A stretch of 64,000 nt of DNA, taken from NCBI GenBank assembly GCA_019454045.1, contig SKCR01031854.1, forward strand, positions 124,001-188,000. Reading direction: 5' to 3'. Below the pieces are notes generated by a model, which was not told the DNA's origin, searched no databases, and saw only the letters and a program-made list of their open reading frames with translations. The translations under genes were made by a program, and so were the position numbers. Below are positions 11,431-20,629 of this stretch, piece after piece (within the stretch, counting starts at the first letter, position 1; each line of letters opens with the position of its first letter). Origin of the DNA: Zanthoxylum bungeanum (taxonomy: Eukaryota; Streptophyta; Magnoliopsida; Sapindales; Rutaceae).

Positions 11431-11769
11431 AATTTTCCAAGCGATGAAAAGGAAGAAGAAGAATGCTTCAGAATTGATGTTGTTGATAGAATTGTTCAGA
11501 ATACTGAGTCAAATCCCACGGATACACTTGAAGCTTGCATCACCAACATGACTGACAGCGAGCTAGATGCTGAAATCTTGGAATGTATCAACTACTTTGA
11601 CAAACCATTCCGATTCAAAGTAACACCACCAGTTGAAAGCTTGAACTGCCAAAGAAAGATCGAATCAACCTTCGATTGAAGAACCACCGCAGTTGGAACT
11701 AAAGTTACTTCCGAGCCATCTCAGGTATGCATTTCTTGGAAACTTTTCTGAATTACCTGTTATTATCTT

Positions 11770-12832
11770 CTTCACTAACATTGGAATAGGAAGAAAAGCT
11801 ACTAAGAGTGTTACGAGAGCACAAAAGAGCAATTGGCTGGACTATAGCAGACATTCGAGGCATTAGTCCATCATTTTGCATGCACAAATCTTGATGAACG
11901 ATGAGTACAAACCCACAGTGGAGCATCAACGGAGACTCAATCCAATCATGAAGGAAGTCATGAAGAAAGAAATCATCAAATGGTTGGATGCTGGTATCAT
12001 TTACCCCATCTCAGATAGCACTTGGGTAAGTCCTATGCAGTGTGTACCAAAGAGAGGAGGAATTACTGTTGTCACCAACGAAAAGAACGAGCTGATTCCA
12101 ACAAGAACGGTGACTGGATGGAGAGTATGTATGGATTACAGGAAGCTGAACAAAGCCACGAGAAAGGACCATTTTCTGCTGCCATTCATTGACCAGATGT
12201 TAGACAGACTGGCGGGACATGAGTTCTATTGCTTTCTTGACGGATATTCAGGGTACAATCAAATTCCATCGCACCAGAAGACCAGGAGAAAACTACTTTT
12301 ACATGTCCCTATGGTACTTTTGCTTTCCGCAGGATGCCATTTGGATTATGTAATGCCTCTGCCACGTTTCAGCGTTGCATGATGGCCATCTTCTCAGACA
12401 TGCTGGAGCAGAGTATGGAGGTTTTATGGATGATTTTTCTGTGTTTGGAGATTCTTTTGACCATTGTTTGAAAAATTTGGAACAGGTATTACAAAGGTGC
12501 GAAGATACAAACTGGTACTCAATTGGGAGAAATGCCATTTCATGGTACAGGAAGGCATTGTTCTTGGACATCGGATCTCACAAAAGGGAATCGAGGTAGA
12601 CAAAGCAAAGATCGAGACAATTGAGAAACTACCTCCACCAACATCTGTCAAAGGGATTCGAAGTTTTCTTGGACATGCAGGTTTTTACAGGAGATTTATC
12701 AAAGACTTTTCCAAGATTGCCAAACCTCTTTGCAATCTTCTGGAAAAGGATGTGCATTTCAACTTCACCAAAGAATGTCAGGAAGCTTTCGAAATCTTAA
12801 AACAGAAGCTGATTTCTGCCCCCATATTGTAG
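11770..12832 (+). pseudogene. Reverse transcriptase region of A's pol, frameshifted
   Basis: The RT begins with AIGWTIADIRGISPSFCMH in shifted frames, then an open frame 11876-12382 with GIIYPISDSTWVSP, VCMDYRKLNKATRKDHFLL and FLDGYSGYNQI, the fingers and palm motifs. The frame shifts near 12270. FMDDFSVFG, equivalent to the catalytic YxDD box, is read near 12427-12453, and the thumb and connection segment ([37 protein letters not shown]) at 12553-12720. It would copy element RNA into DNA. At least three frameshifts prevent this from being read as one protein. Confidence 0.88.
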
Positions 12833-13350
12833 CACCAGATTGGACCCTTCCATTCGAGGTAATGTGTGATGCTAGTGATTTTGCTGTAGGTGCAGTTTGG
12901 GACAACGCAAAGCAAAGATTTTCCACACCATTTACTACTCCAGCAGAGACTCTGAATGAAGCTCAACTCAACTACACAACCACTGAAAAGGAGTTGCTAG
13001 CAGTTATGTACGCTTTTGACAAATTCTGCTCCTATCTGCTGGGTCCCAAAGTGGTGGTCTACACAGATCATTCAGCGATCAAATATCTGATCACAAAGAA
13101 AGATGCCAAACCCAGATTGATCCGTTGGATACTTCTTTTGCAAGAATTCGACGTGGAGATCCGAGACAGGAAAGGACAGAAAACCAGAAAACCTCGGTGG
13201 CAGATCACTTATCGAGGCTCGGAATGGAGAAACAGCTGGCAAAGAATTATCAATCAAAGAAACTTTTCCAGATGAACAGCTGTTCGCCATGAACAACAGG
13301 AAGTCCCTTGGTATGCTGACTATGTCAACTACATTGTGTCAGGAAAATAG
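12833..13350 (+). pseudogene. RNase H region of A's pol
   Basis: Open frame segments give [17 protein letters not shown] (first catalytic Asp), [20 protein letters not shown] (catalytic Glu) and [12 protein letters not shown] (Asp followed by His), then [18 protein letters not shown]. This is the Ty3/gypsy RNase H layout (RNase_H_like, RT_RNaseH type). The frame is lost near 13185 and a TAG at 13348-13350 separates it from the integrase ORF. It would degrade the RNA strand of the RNA-DNA hybrid. Confidence 0.85.
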
Positions 13351-13353
13351 CCG

Positions 13354-14595
13354 TTGGAATGGACAAACCAGCAACGGAAGAAATTCTTCAAAGAAGTCAA
13401 GCATTATGTCTGGGATGAACCATACCTGTTTAAACGATGTGCTGATCAATTATTGAGACGGTGTGTTCCACAGGAGGAGGTCAACAGTGTTTTGCAACAC
13501 TGTCATTCATCACCATACGGCGGACACTTCAGTGGAAACAAAACTGCAGCCAAAGTCCTTCAATCAGGTTTGTTCTGGCCCACACTTTTTAAAGATGCTT
13601 ATCTTTTTGCTTTTCAATGTGATAGGTGCCAGAGAACGGGGAATATTTCGAGAAAAAACGAAGGACCGTTGCAAAACATTTTGGAAGTGGAAATATTCTA
13701 TGTATGGGGTATTGATTTCATGGGACCCTTTGTTCCATCATTTGGAAACCTGTACATCCTGGTTGCTGTAGACTACGTCTCCAAATGGGTTGAGGCAATT
13801 GTACTACCATCCAATGATTCCAAAGTGGTGATCAAATTCCTGAAAAAGAACATTTTCACTCGGTTTGGAACACCTCGAGCAATCATCAGCGATGGTGGCT
13901 CTCATTTCTACAACAAATACTTCGATGCACTCCTATCCAAATACGGAGTTACTCACAAAGTTGCCACTGCTTACCATCCACAGTCAAATGGACAGGTTGA
14001 GGTTTCAAACAGGGAGATCAAGAGAATCCTAGAAAGGACCGTTGGATCAACAAGGAGGGACTGGTCTACAAAATTAGATGATGCATTATGGGCCTACCGA
14101 ACAGCTTACAAGACACCCATTGGTATGTCTCCATATCGATTGGTGTTTGGAAAAGCATGCCATCTGCCAGTTGAGCTTGAACACAAGGCGTACTGGGCAC
14201 TGAAGAAGTTGAATCTTGACTCACAAGCTGCAGGAGAGAAAAGACTTCACCAACTCAATGAATTGGAGGAATTTCGCCTACAGGCTTATGACAATGCCAA
14301 ATTATACAAGGAAAAGACCAAAAAATGGCATGACCGAAAAATAGTGCACAGACAGTTGGAACCAAGGCAGCAGGTGTTGTTGTACAACTCGAGATTGAAA
14401 CTTTTCCCTGGAAAGTTGAAATCTATGTGGTCCGGACCATTTGTGATTACTCAGGTTTTACCATATGGAGCTGTTGAGTTACTAGATCCCAATACCAACA
14501 ACACATTCAAAGTTAACAGTCAGCGTGTCAAGCACTACTGGGGAGAATCATTTGAGCGACAAAAAGAAAGTGTCACACTTTCAGATCCAGCATAA
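13354..14595 (+). CDS. Integrase of element A (open reading frame of 413 codons)
   Basis: This is the longest intact ORF of the element. The zinc-binding domain has [10 protein letters not shown] followed by CDRC, the HHCC pattern. The catalytic core shows the DDE triad in [17 protein letters not shown] and [18 protein letters not shown]. The C-terminal region carries [16 protein letters not shown] and ends QRVKHYWGE. No chromodomain is visible, as expected for Athila/Tat and not for chromoviruses. The preceding TAG at 13348-13350 means it cannot be translated as part of pol without read-through, and the ATG at 13354 is just the first Met. It would insert the cDNA into the genome in the nucleus. 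Confidence 0.92.
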   Translation: MEWTNQQRKKFFKEVKHYVWDEPYLFKRCADQLLRRCVPQEEVNSVLQHCHSSPYGGHFSGNKTAAKVLQSGLFWPTLFKDAYLFAFQCDRCQRTGNISRKNEGPLQNILEVEIFYVWGIDFMGPFVPSFGNLYILVAVDYVSKWVEAIVLPSNDSKVVIKFLKKNIFTRFGTPRAIISDGGSHFYNKYFDALLSKYGVTHKVATAYHPQSNGQVEVSNREIKRILERTVGSTRRDWSTKLDDALWAYRTAYKTPIGMSPYRLVFGKACHLPVELEHKAYWALKKLNLDSQAAGEKRLHQLNELEEFRLQAYDNAKLYKEKTKKWHDRKIVHRQLEPRQQVLLYNSRLKLFPGKLKSMWSGPFVITQVLPYGAVELLDPNTNNTFKVNSQRVKHYWGESFERQKESVTLSDPA

Positions 14596-14639
14596 ACATT
14601 CAAAAAGTCACGTCTAGCTGACGACTTTAAACTTAGCGC

Positions 14640-14662
14640 TCGCAGGGAGGCAACCCATGCAA
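14640..14662 (+). other. Conserved Athila post-pol motif
   Basis: CGCTCGCAGGGAGGCAACCC follows the integrase stop by about 45 bp. A very similar phrase (GCGCTTGGGAGGCAACCC) is common in Athila-type elements just after pol. It may mark the start of the downstream ORF transcript; its role is not known to me. Confidence 0.45.
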
Positions 14663-14733
14663 TTTTTGTATATATTGTGATTTGGTGTGATTTAATTTTA
14701 TGTGTTTAGTTTTGCAGATTAAGTCATTTCAAG

Positions 14734-15241
14734 ATGGACGAAGCTCTCTCAAATCTTCACAAGCAATTTCCTTCTCTCCCTCAAAAATCTCTGATGAAAA
14801 TCTATAAAGCTCGCTTGGAACGGATGAGGTTACTGACAATCTATGGTGTTCCCAATGACATTCGTTGGGTAATTGAAGCACGAGTCCAATGGCAGGTGAG
14901 TCTTCTGACTCTTTTATTTCACACTTGCCTGGTTTTGGAAGAAGCACCTATGCAAAGAAACGAAGAGCTAAGCAAATGGGTGTTTGTTACAAATGTGCAC
15001 GTTGGAATTGCAACACTCGTTGTCGTTCTTTAGGAATGGTGTCTGTTAATCGCGAAGACAAAATTAATTCATTAGGGATGGCTTGAGTAAGGAGTCTTTA
15101 GATGATATATCTTCGACTCTTGAGACGCATCCCAGTGGATATGTTCACATAGACTTTCGCAGAAATACACAATTTCAAAAAGAAAGACAACAGTTAAGTC
15201 TTGGGAATCTGACTAAAAAAGACCTGTTTGCCAATTTATAA
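14734..15241 (+). pseudogene. Unrecognised ORF with a Cys cluster in the env position of element A
   Basis: Coding-like frames run from ATG 14734 (MDEALSNLHKQFPSLPQK). After a shift near 14890 they continue with a basic segment (YAKKRRAKQMGV), a Cys cluster (CYKCARWNCNTRC, spacing C-x2-C-x4-C-x3-C), and after another shift a segment containing SKESLDDISSTLETHPSGY and ending near 15240. Joined, this would be about 165 residues. I do not recognise the family. It sits where Athila elements have an env-like ORF but shows no signal peptide or membrane helix. It could be a second captured host fragment or an element-specific accessory protein. A possible splice donor (CAG|GTGAGT) at about 14895 complicates the reading. 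Confidence 0.4.
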
Positions 15242-15542
15242 GAAAATTGGATGGGAAGCTTGTCCCTGACGCATAGACGTTAATCAAGCTGTAAATTTTT
15301 GTACATATTATATCTCTTTGTCTTTTCCTAATAATATTGATTTGTTTTGTTGTTTTCTTTTGTTTTCTCCGACAGGATCCAGATCTTGTTGACTATCATA
15401 ATCTATTTTACTATTTTGCTACTAATCGTCATTTGGAAGATACTTGTGCTATTTTTACTCACCCTTTCATTCAGGTACTATAAATTCAGCTCATCATTGC
15501 ACCTTTGAAGTCATCCAGAGTTTAGAAAGAAAAACATAAAAA

Positions 15543-16202
15543 ATGGAAGCCACTTCAAGAAGACGAGTTGAAAACATCTGTGTGTTTTGCGGTAGTACTG
15601 TTGGTACTAAACCACAATACATAGAAGCAGCACAGGAATTGGGTCGAGTTTTAGCTGCAAGGAATATGCACTTAATATATGGCGGAGGAAATCTCGGACT
15701 TATGGGGATCGTTTCAAAGGCTGTACAGGAAGGAGGCAGTCATGTTTGGGAATCATCCCAAAACCCTTGGCAGAGGCAAATCTTATTGGATCATCAAACG
15801 GAGAGGAACTGATCGTATCAGGTATGTCTGAACGTTGGTAGAAATGATTAACCGTGCTGATGCTTTTATTGCTTTGCCAGGTGGCTTAGGTACATTGGAG
15901 GAAATTTTTATAGTTCTATCTTGGGCGAACCTGAACATACACCAGAAACCGCTTGGACTGCTTAACGTTGATGGATTTTATGATTTTCTTTGTGTTTTCT
16001 TGATGATGCTCGGAGAAATGGGTTCGTGTCAAAACCTATGAAAGAACTCCTCTTCACTGCCAGACTTGCTCCGGATCTAATAGACCAACTCATAGCCTAT
16101 GAACCACAAGTTGACCCTATCATTTCGAAGATAAATTGGTCCGAGGACGATCGTGGTAAGAGGCGTCGTGTTAATCTGGATCTTAACTTTAATTTCATGT
16201 AG
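15543..16202 (+). pseudogene. LOG-like cytokinin riboside 5'-monophosphate phosphoribohydrolase captured in element A
   Basis: From ATG 15543 the reading gives NICVFCGSTVGTKPQY, LIYGGGNLGLMGIVSKAV and, after a shift near 15748, IIPKPLAEANLIGSS. After a second shift near 15835 come [18 protein letters not shown] and [15 protein letters not shown], and after a third near 16000 the C-terminal half to a stop at 16200-16202. These are the Rossmann-fold landmarks of plant LOG proteins, including the PGGxGTxxE motif. LOG enzymes release active cytokinin bases from their riboside monophosphates. The coding segments are contiguous with no intron, whereas plant LOG genes have several, so the source was probably a spliced mRNA. 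It lies inside the element between integrase and 3' LTR. The C-terminus has an added tail of about 20 residues with KRRR and LDLN. Three single-base frameshifts break it as written. The family call is firm; activity and capture route are inference. Confidence 0.85.
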
Positions 16203-17519
16203 ATTTCAGCTAACCAGGTACAACCTTCTAACTCTCCTTTTACTATTTAAGACATTGGGGACAATGTCTCATTTAGGTTTGGGGGGGGAGGGAATTAGTT
16301 GATTAGTACCTTGTTTTTAGTGTGTGTGTTTTTTTATTTTTAGTTCAAAATTTTTCGAAAAATACAAAAAAAATTGAAAAATTTTCAAAAAATTACAAAA
16401 ATATTTTGCATTTTGTGTTTTGACTAAAAAGGTGGAATTGGTAAGAGATAGCCGAGTAAGGAGTTTCCACTCCTGAGACGTATCTCAAACCATTTATTTC
16501 AACAAGTTAATTTTTGTTTATTTCATTTTAAATTATTTAATTCGTAAATTCTCCTTAACACTGACTAAAATGAATCTTCATATGCTCAGTGGCAGGTATT
16601 ATCAACATACATGGTAACACACGGTCATGAGCTAAAATTGAAAAGTTTGTAATATTCAGTGCTATAGTTTAATTGGAGGAAGCATCTCAAAAAGTGATGG
16701 AGTAAAAAAAAAAAAAAAAAAATTTCTGATTTACAAAAATAAAGTATCTAAGATCCGGGTTATTAAGTCTGTAAGGGTGTTTTAACACCTAGTGCCCTAA
16801 AACCAACTGGTTTGGGAGTCACTGGCCCAAAGCTCGTTACATGGATCAAAGATGCTGCAAAAATATATATATCTGAAGTCTGGGTAATTAAGTCCGTAGG
16901 GGTGTCTTAACACCTGGTGCCCTAAAGCCAACTGGTTTGGGAGCCACCGACCCAAAGCTCGCTACATAGACGGAAGGTATGTATATAAATAAAAATAGAG
17001 AAAAATCAAAGAAAAAATCAGAAAAATCAGAAAATTATTCCATTGCTACAAAAAGGTGTGAAATCTGATAGAACTTTAGGACAAAAATATTACTCTCTTA
17101 TCAACTGCACTTATGACTGTTGTGGGCAAAAATGAGTTGATTAATATTTTGTTGGCTGTGTATATGGAGAATGATAAAAATAATCGGAGAATTTACTTAT
17201 TCGGTAATTTAGAAAGAAACAAAACAACTAGTAACTTGGAGTAGAATTTTCACCTGATCAGTCACTAACCTTCTTTATTCTCTTTTCTCTTGCCTTTTTG
17301 CTTTTGTGTGCATTAGTTTTACTAACTTTTTACTTTTGTGAAATGTTTGTGGGTATCATTGCTGTAAACCCTCACGAGACTACAACTCGTCCACTAGGGA
17401 CACCTAGGGGTTTAAAGGCTTGTTGCATATGCTAAATGCAACCGTGATCCCTACGAAAGTGGCTTAGTTAAATTTTATTTTCATGTTATTTTATTTTCTG
17501 TTTTGCTCGAGGACTAGCA
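16203..17519 (+). other. Non-coding 3' region of element A
   Basis: No gene is visible. It contains GACATTGGGGACAATGTC and a G-run near 16255-16290, a form common in Athila-like elements downstream of their last ORF, an A-run near 16705, and two copies of a roughly 126-bp unit (separate entry). Confidence 0.6.
16743..16980 (+). repeat. Two-copy direct repeat in the 3' region of element A
   Basis: Two units of about 110-126 bp lie side by side, each containing TTAACACCT, GTGCCCTAAA, CAACTGGTTTGGGAG and CCCAAAGCTCG (about 16743-16868 and 16869-16980). Similar sequence is familiar from 3' regions of Athila-like elements. No coding content is seen. Confidence 0.65.
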
Positions 17520-17520
17520 A

Positions 17521-17539
17521 AATGTTAGGTTTTGGGGTG
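17521..17539 (+). other. Polypurine-tract region of element A
   Basis: AATGTTAGGTTTTGGGGTG immediately precedes the 3' LTR. The GGGGTG end next to TG is usual for Athila-like elements, although the tract is T-interrupted. Confidence 0.5.
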
Positions 17540-19588
17540 TGATGAGTGGTATTTATATCACTATTTCTCACTCATTTAACCTAATGTTGTGTGTTTCTCG
17601 AGTTTATGAACGTTTTGATGTGTTTTGTTGTTATTTTGCAGATAAATAAAGTTTGGAAAGCACTGGAGGCAATTTGAGGCAAACCGGACAAAAATGCGTC
17701 AACAGGAATATTTTCGTCTCTTGCGCGTCGCGACGCTGGAGCATTGCGCCGCGACGCCCAGAATGCGCGCGGATTTGCTAAAGTGCGCCGGGTCAACAGG
17801 TCAGAATCTGAAAAGTTGACTTTGCTAACGTGCGTGTGCCACGTGTCACCATCATGAAGACTTGCTAACTTGTGCCTGCCACGTGTCATCATCCTACGGG
17901 CCGAAAATCATCATCTATGCTATCGTGCGCCTTGCCACGTGTCGACAATCAACGGACTCGCTAAAATGCGCTGCTTCCACGTGTCACGATCTGATGCTGC
18001 CGACAATCATCCTCAGCATGACGTAAGCAATGACGTCATGAACAGTGCCACGTCATCGGATAAGGATCTGATCTCTTAGCCACCTCGCCACGTGTCAAGC
18101 CATCATGTACCACGTGTCACTATAGCTGGCGTCGCGACGCGGAACCCTTTGGCGTCGCGACGCTGGACCCCCATCCGCGCCTATAAATAGAGCTCGAGAT
18201 TTCAGTTTTTGTTGTACCATTTCCTCCCACTTCTTTGATGTAGTTAGGGAGTTCTTCTCTCTCTAAGTTTCTTTTAATAAAGTTTTGTAATTTTTAATTA
18301 AGTTCTGTAATAATAATAATTTACTTTCTTTATTTTACAGTTTTTACTACTCATTATGAGGAGGTAACTTCCCTCTGTAGTGGTAAAAGGTAATTCTTTT
18401 ACTATTGCTTCTTAGATTATTCTCCCATAATTATAATATATTCAAAGTTTTAAATTGACTTAATCAGGATACCGCCGATTGGTCGGTGGGTAATAAAATT
18501 CATATTCCGCCTTTATGGCTGGTTATTTTGGTTCCCCTTTATGGCTGGTTATTTTGGTTCCGCCTTTATGGCTGGTTATTTTGGTTCCGCCTTTATGGCT
18601 GGTTTATATAAAATGATTCCGCCTTTATGGCTGGTTGTTTTTAAACTGATTAAATCAAAATACCGCATATATGGCTGGTTGGTAATGTTTTGCAAAGCTT
18701 ATATTATATTATGGGAGAAATCTAATTAGTATATAGTAGAAGTAATTCCTTTTACCTTAGCAATTTTATTTTAATTCACTTTCAGCATTTATTTTACGCA
18801 TTTACCTTATGCAATTTTATTTAAATCTTTTAAGTTTTTAGCCCTAGTTATGTGTCGTAGCTAAGTTAGTTATCTAGGGTTGTGATGAATTTCAATTAAA
18901 CCGGTTTATAAGGGTTAGATTATAGTTTGGGTAATTTAAAGATTTTTTATTGAGTCTTAACCTTAAAGCCTTTTTTATTAACTGGCCATTAATAAAATTG
19001 ATTAGGTAAACTTAAAATGAACTAGACATAGGGATTTTAAGTTTAAGACCTTAGACTCAATAGCCCACGATCTTCCTTGAGGATAGATAACCCTTTAATA
19101 GATTTCCTTACAGGATAGGAATATACCTGTCGGGCGGGGGGGGTAGCCATAATTGGAACTTGAACTTAATGAATCTAGGTAATTTGGTTGACATAGACAT
19201 ATGGTTCAATTGGGTTATACTAGGTATTTGTAATTGACCATCGGAAGAGGCTTTTACATAAGTTAGTGTTCCAGGTTAATAAATTGATATATTACCCAAC
19301 TATAAGATAACTACTTCATCTTTTAAATAATATTGAAATAAATCACAACCCTGGATAGTTTTTAATATTGAATTTCCTTAAAATCTACTTTTAAACAATT
19401 TTACTTACTTGTCTTTAAATTTAGAATCGTCGCCATTTCAAATCAATCAAACAATTTGTTAGATACCAGTAACAGTTAACCTCATAAAATTAATAAGATA
19501 AGGTTTTAAGTCCTCGTGGGATCGATACTTTTTATACTACTTGAACGATACGTATGCTTGCGTTATACGTGTGTGTTTACGCCGGTCA
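17540..19588 (+). repeat. 3' LTR of element A
   Basis: It is 2049 bp, starts TGATGAGTGG and ends CGCCGGTCA, and matches the two parts of the 5' LTR closely. It lacks the ATTGG-flanked solo LTR. A run of seven Gs near 19135 and several one-base gaps distinguish the copies. The conserved segment near its end (CCTCGTGGGATCGATA) is shared with the other Athila-like LTRs in the window. Confidence 0.93.
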
Positions 19589-19593
19589 AGCAT

Positions 19594-20133
19594 CCCACCC
19601 CCTGAGAGGAATTGGAGGGTGGTCTTGGTAGAAAAAAGATTGAGGTTGACTCCATTGTACAATTTCATCTCTGGAGGGCTAAACTTTCGTGGGATCTCGA
19701 CCAAATTGATCCCTTCGACGAAATGAGTATCTGTCAAGGTTTATGCTATGCTTTTCTTCAAAGGTAGCCTGGCTCCAGGTAGGCTAGAAAGAATTGCTTC
19801 CTTGAATTCCTCCATTTCCTTGCGCATTGAAGAGGTAGTCATTATTGATGGTTCGGTTGGAGGGACTTCCTGGTTTCTTTCGTGTACGGAAAGGGGACAC
19901 TCGCTTCCCACATTGCTTGGTGTCTCCACCAAATTAGGCTAGCGGCCTGGTACTACGGGGGAGTTTGTCGGCTCTACTCAGATGCGAGTGGAGGAAAGAC
20001 GCTTCAAATGTCTTCGGAGGTCGCTATTGGTATTCTTCATAGTTGAATTTTCCTCTTCTAGTATGCGTAGACGCTCCTAGAGAATGGCCAACTGGTCAGT
20101 TGTAAGATCTGAAGGTCCGCTGTCTGAAGCCAT
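19594..20133 (-). pseudogene. gag: gag N-terminal remnant of element B
   Basis: On the minus strand ATG at 20133 begins MASDSGPSDLTTDQLAIL, followed by a coiled-coil-like stretch (LRILEEENSTMKN), then MRKEMEEFKEAILSS and, after a stop and shift, FVEGINLVEIPRKFSPPEMK and the start of the capsid domain. This is the Tat/Retand-type gag layout. It is cut at 19594, where element A is inserted. On the other side of A the sequence does not continue as gag, so the rest of gag and all of pol are gone. Stops at about 20078 and 19945 also break it. Confidence 0.7.
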
Positions 20134-20196
20134 GGTCATTCTTGCAAGTTTGTCAGGATGGCCGAGTGGGAGATTTGTTTGTTATTAATCGCTAGG

Positions 20197-20214
20197 GCCC
20201 CACGGTGGACGCCA
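20197..20214 (-). other. Primer binding site of element B (tRNA-Lys type)
   Basis: The minus strand reads TGGCGTCCACCGTGGGGC, one mismatch from TGGCGCCCACCGTGGGGC in element C, which is complementary to the 3' end of a plant tRNA-Lys (…GCCCCACGGTGGGCGCCA). Confidence 0.8.
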
Positions 20215-20217
20215 AAC

Positions 20218-20629
20218 TGTACACGCTGATTTTCACCCAAGGTCTACAGTCGAGATTTCGTGATGGGGCACTGGTGATCCTGCAAAATAAAGAGGTAGGG
20301 TGAGTGTGGATGGTCTGCCCACCGGTGTGGTGGGTGCCGTAGGCACTCCGACGCCCAAGTCAGTGATGGTAATGAGGTGCAAAATTCGTATGAGGAGGAA
20401 CAAAAGATCAGATGTTACTTTGATCCCTGTAAACTGCCGTGAGGGCGGTAGGTGGTTGGTGATGAAAGCATTGGAGATAGTGTCGTTCGACAATGGGGTG
20501 GAGTACTTCAGGTTCAATGTCTTCTCCTTATGGAGCCTCATTTCTTATATACCTATCTGGGGGGTGTGCATTTGATTACTCGTCTGTTTTGAGTCTTGGT
20601 AACAGTCGACTTTATGAAGGATATTCGCG
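20218..20629 (-). repeat. Truncated 5' LTR of element B
   Basis: It matches the R/U5 side of the B 3' LTR (from 1343 to about 1755) and stops at 20629. The LTR start, about 270 bp, is missing, and the sequence switches abruptly to the equally truncated LTR of element D. Confidence 0.85.

Larger units (their letters stand above)
5032..19588 (+). mobile_element. Element A: Athila-like Ty3/gypsy retrotransposon with AGCAT target-site duplication
   Basis: The element runs from TGATGAGTGG at 5032 to CGGTCA at 19588. Both sides carry the same 5-bp duplication, AGCAT (5027-5031 and 19589-19593). The order is 5' LTR, tRNA-Asp-type PBS, gag, protease, RT, RNase H, integrase, extra ORFs, polypurine tract and 3' LTR. 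Its span is 14557 bp, of which about 2127 bp is a later solo-LTR insertion with its duplication in the 5' LTR. The PBS, the gag motif DPEIERT, the FMDD polymerase box and the motif GGGAGGCAACCCA after pol all suggest the Athila lineage. Coding regions except the integrase carry frameshifts. Confidence 0.93.
1343..20629 (-). mobile_element. Element B: non-autonomous Tat-like Ty3/gypsy retrotransposon, split by element A
   Basis: On the minus strand the order is: truncated 5' LTR (20629-20218), tRNA-Lys-type PBS (20214-20197), gag start (20133-19594), then directly the antisense ORF (5031-4199), tandem arrays (3760-2165), polypurine tract and 3' LTR (2026-1343). Element A (5032-19588) is inserted between the gag part and the antisense ORF. 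No protease, RT, RNase H or integrase belongs to B, so it is internally deleted or was non-autonomous when it inserted. A tandem-repeated 3' region and an antisense ORF upstream of the 3' LTR are known traits of some Tat-lineage elements; the lineage call is inference from these plus the LTR and PBS. Confidence 0.75.

Noticed and set aside
14596..15542. Athila env-like gene
   Set aside because: No signal peptide or membrane helix is seen in the frames after integrase.
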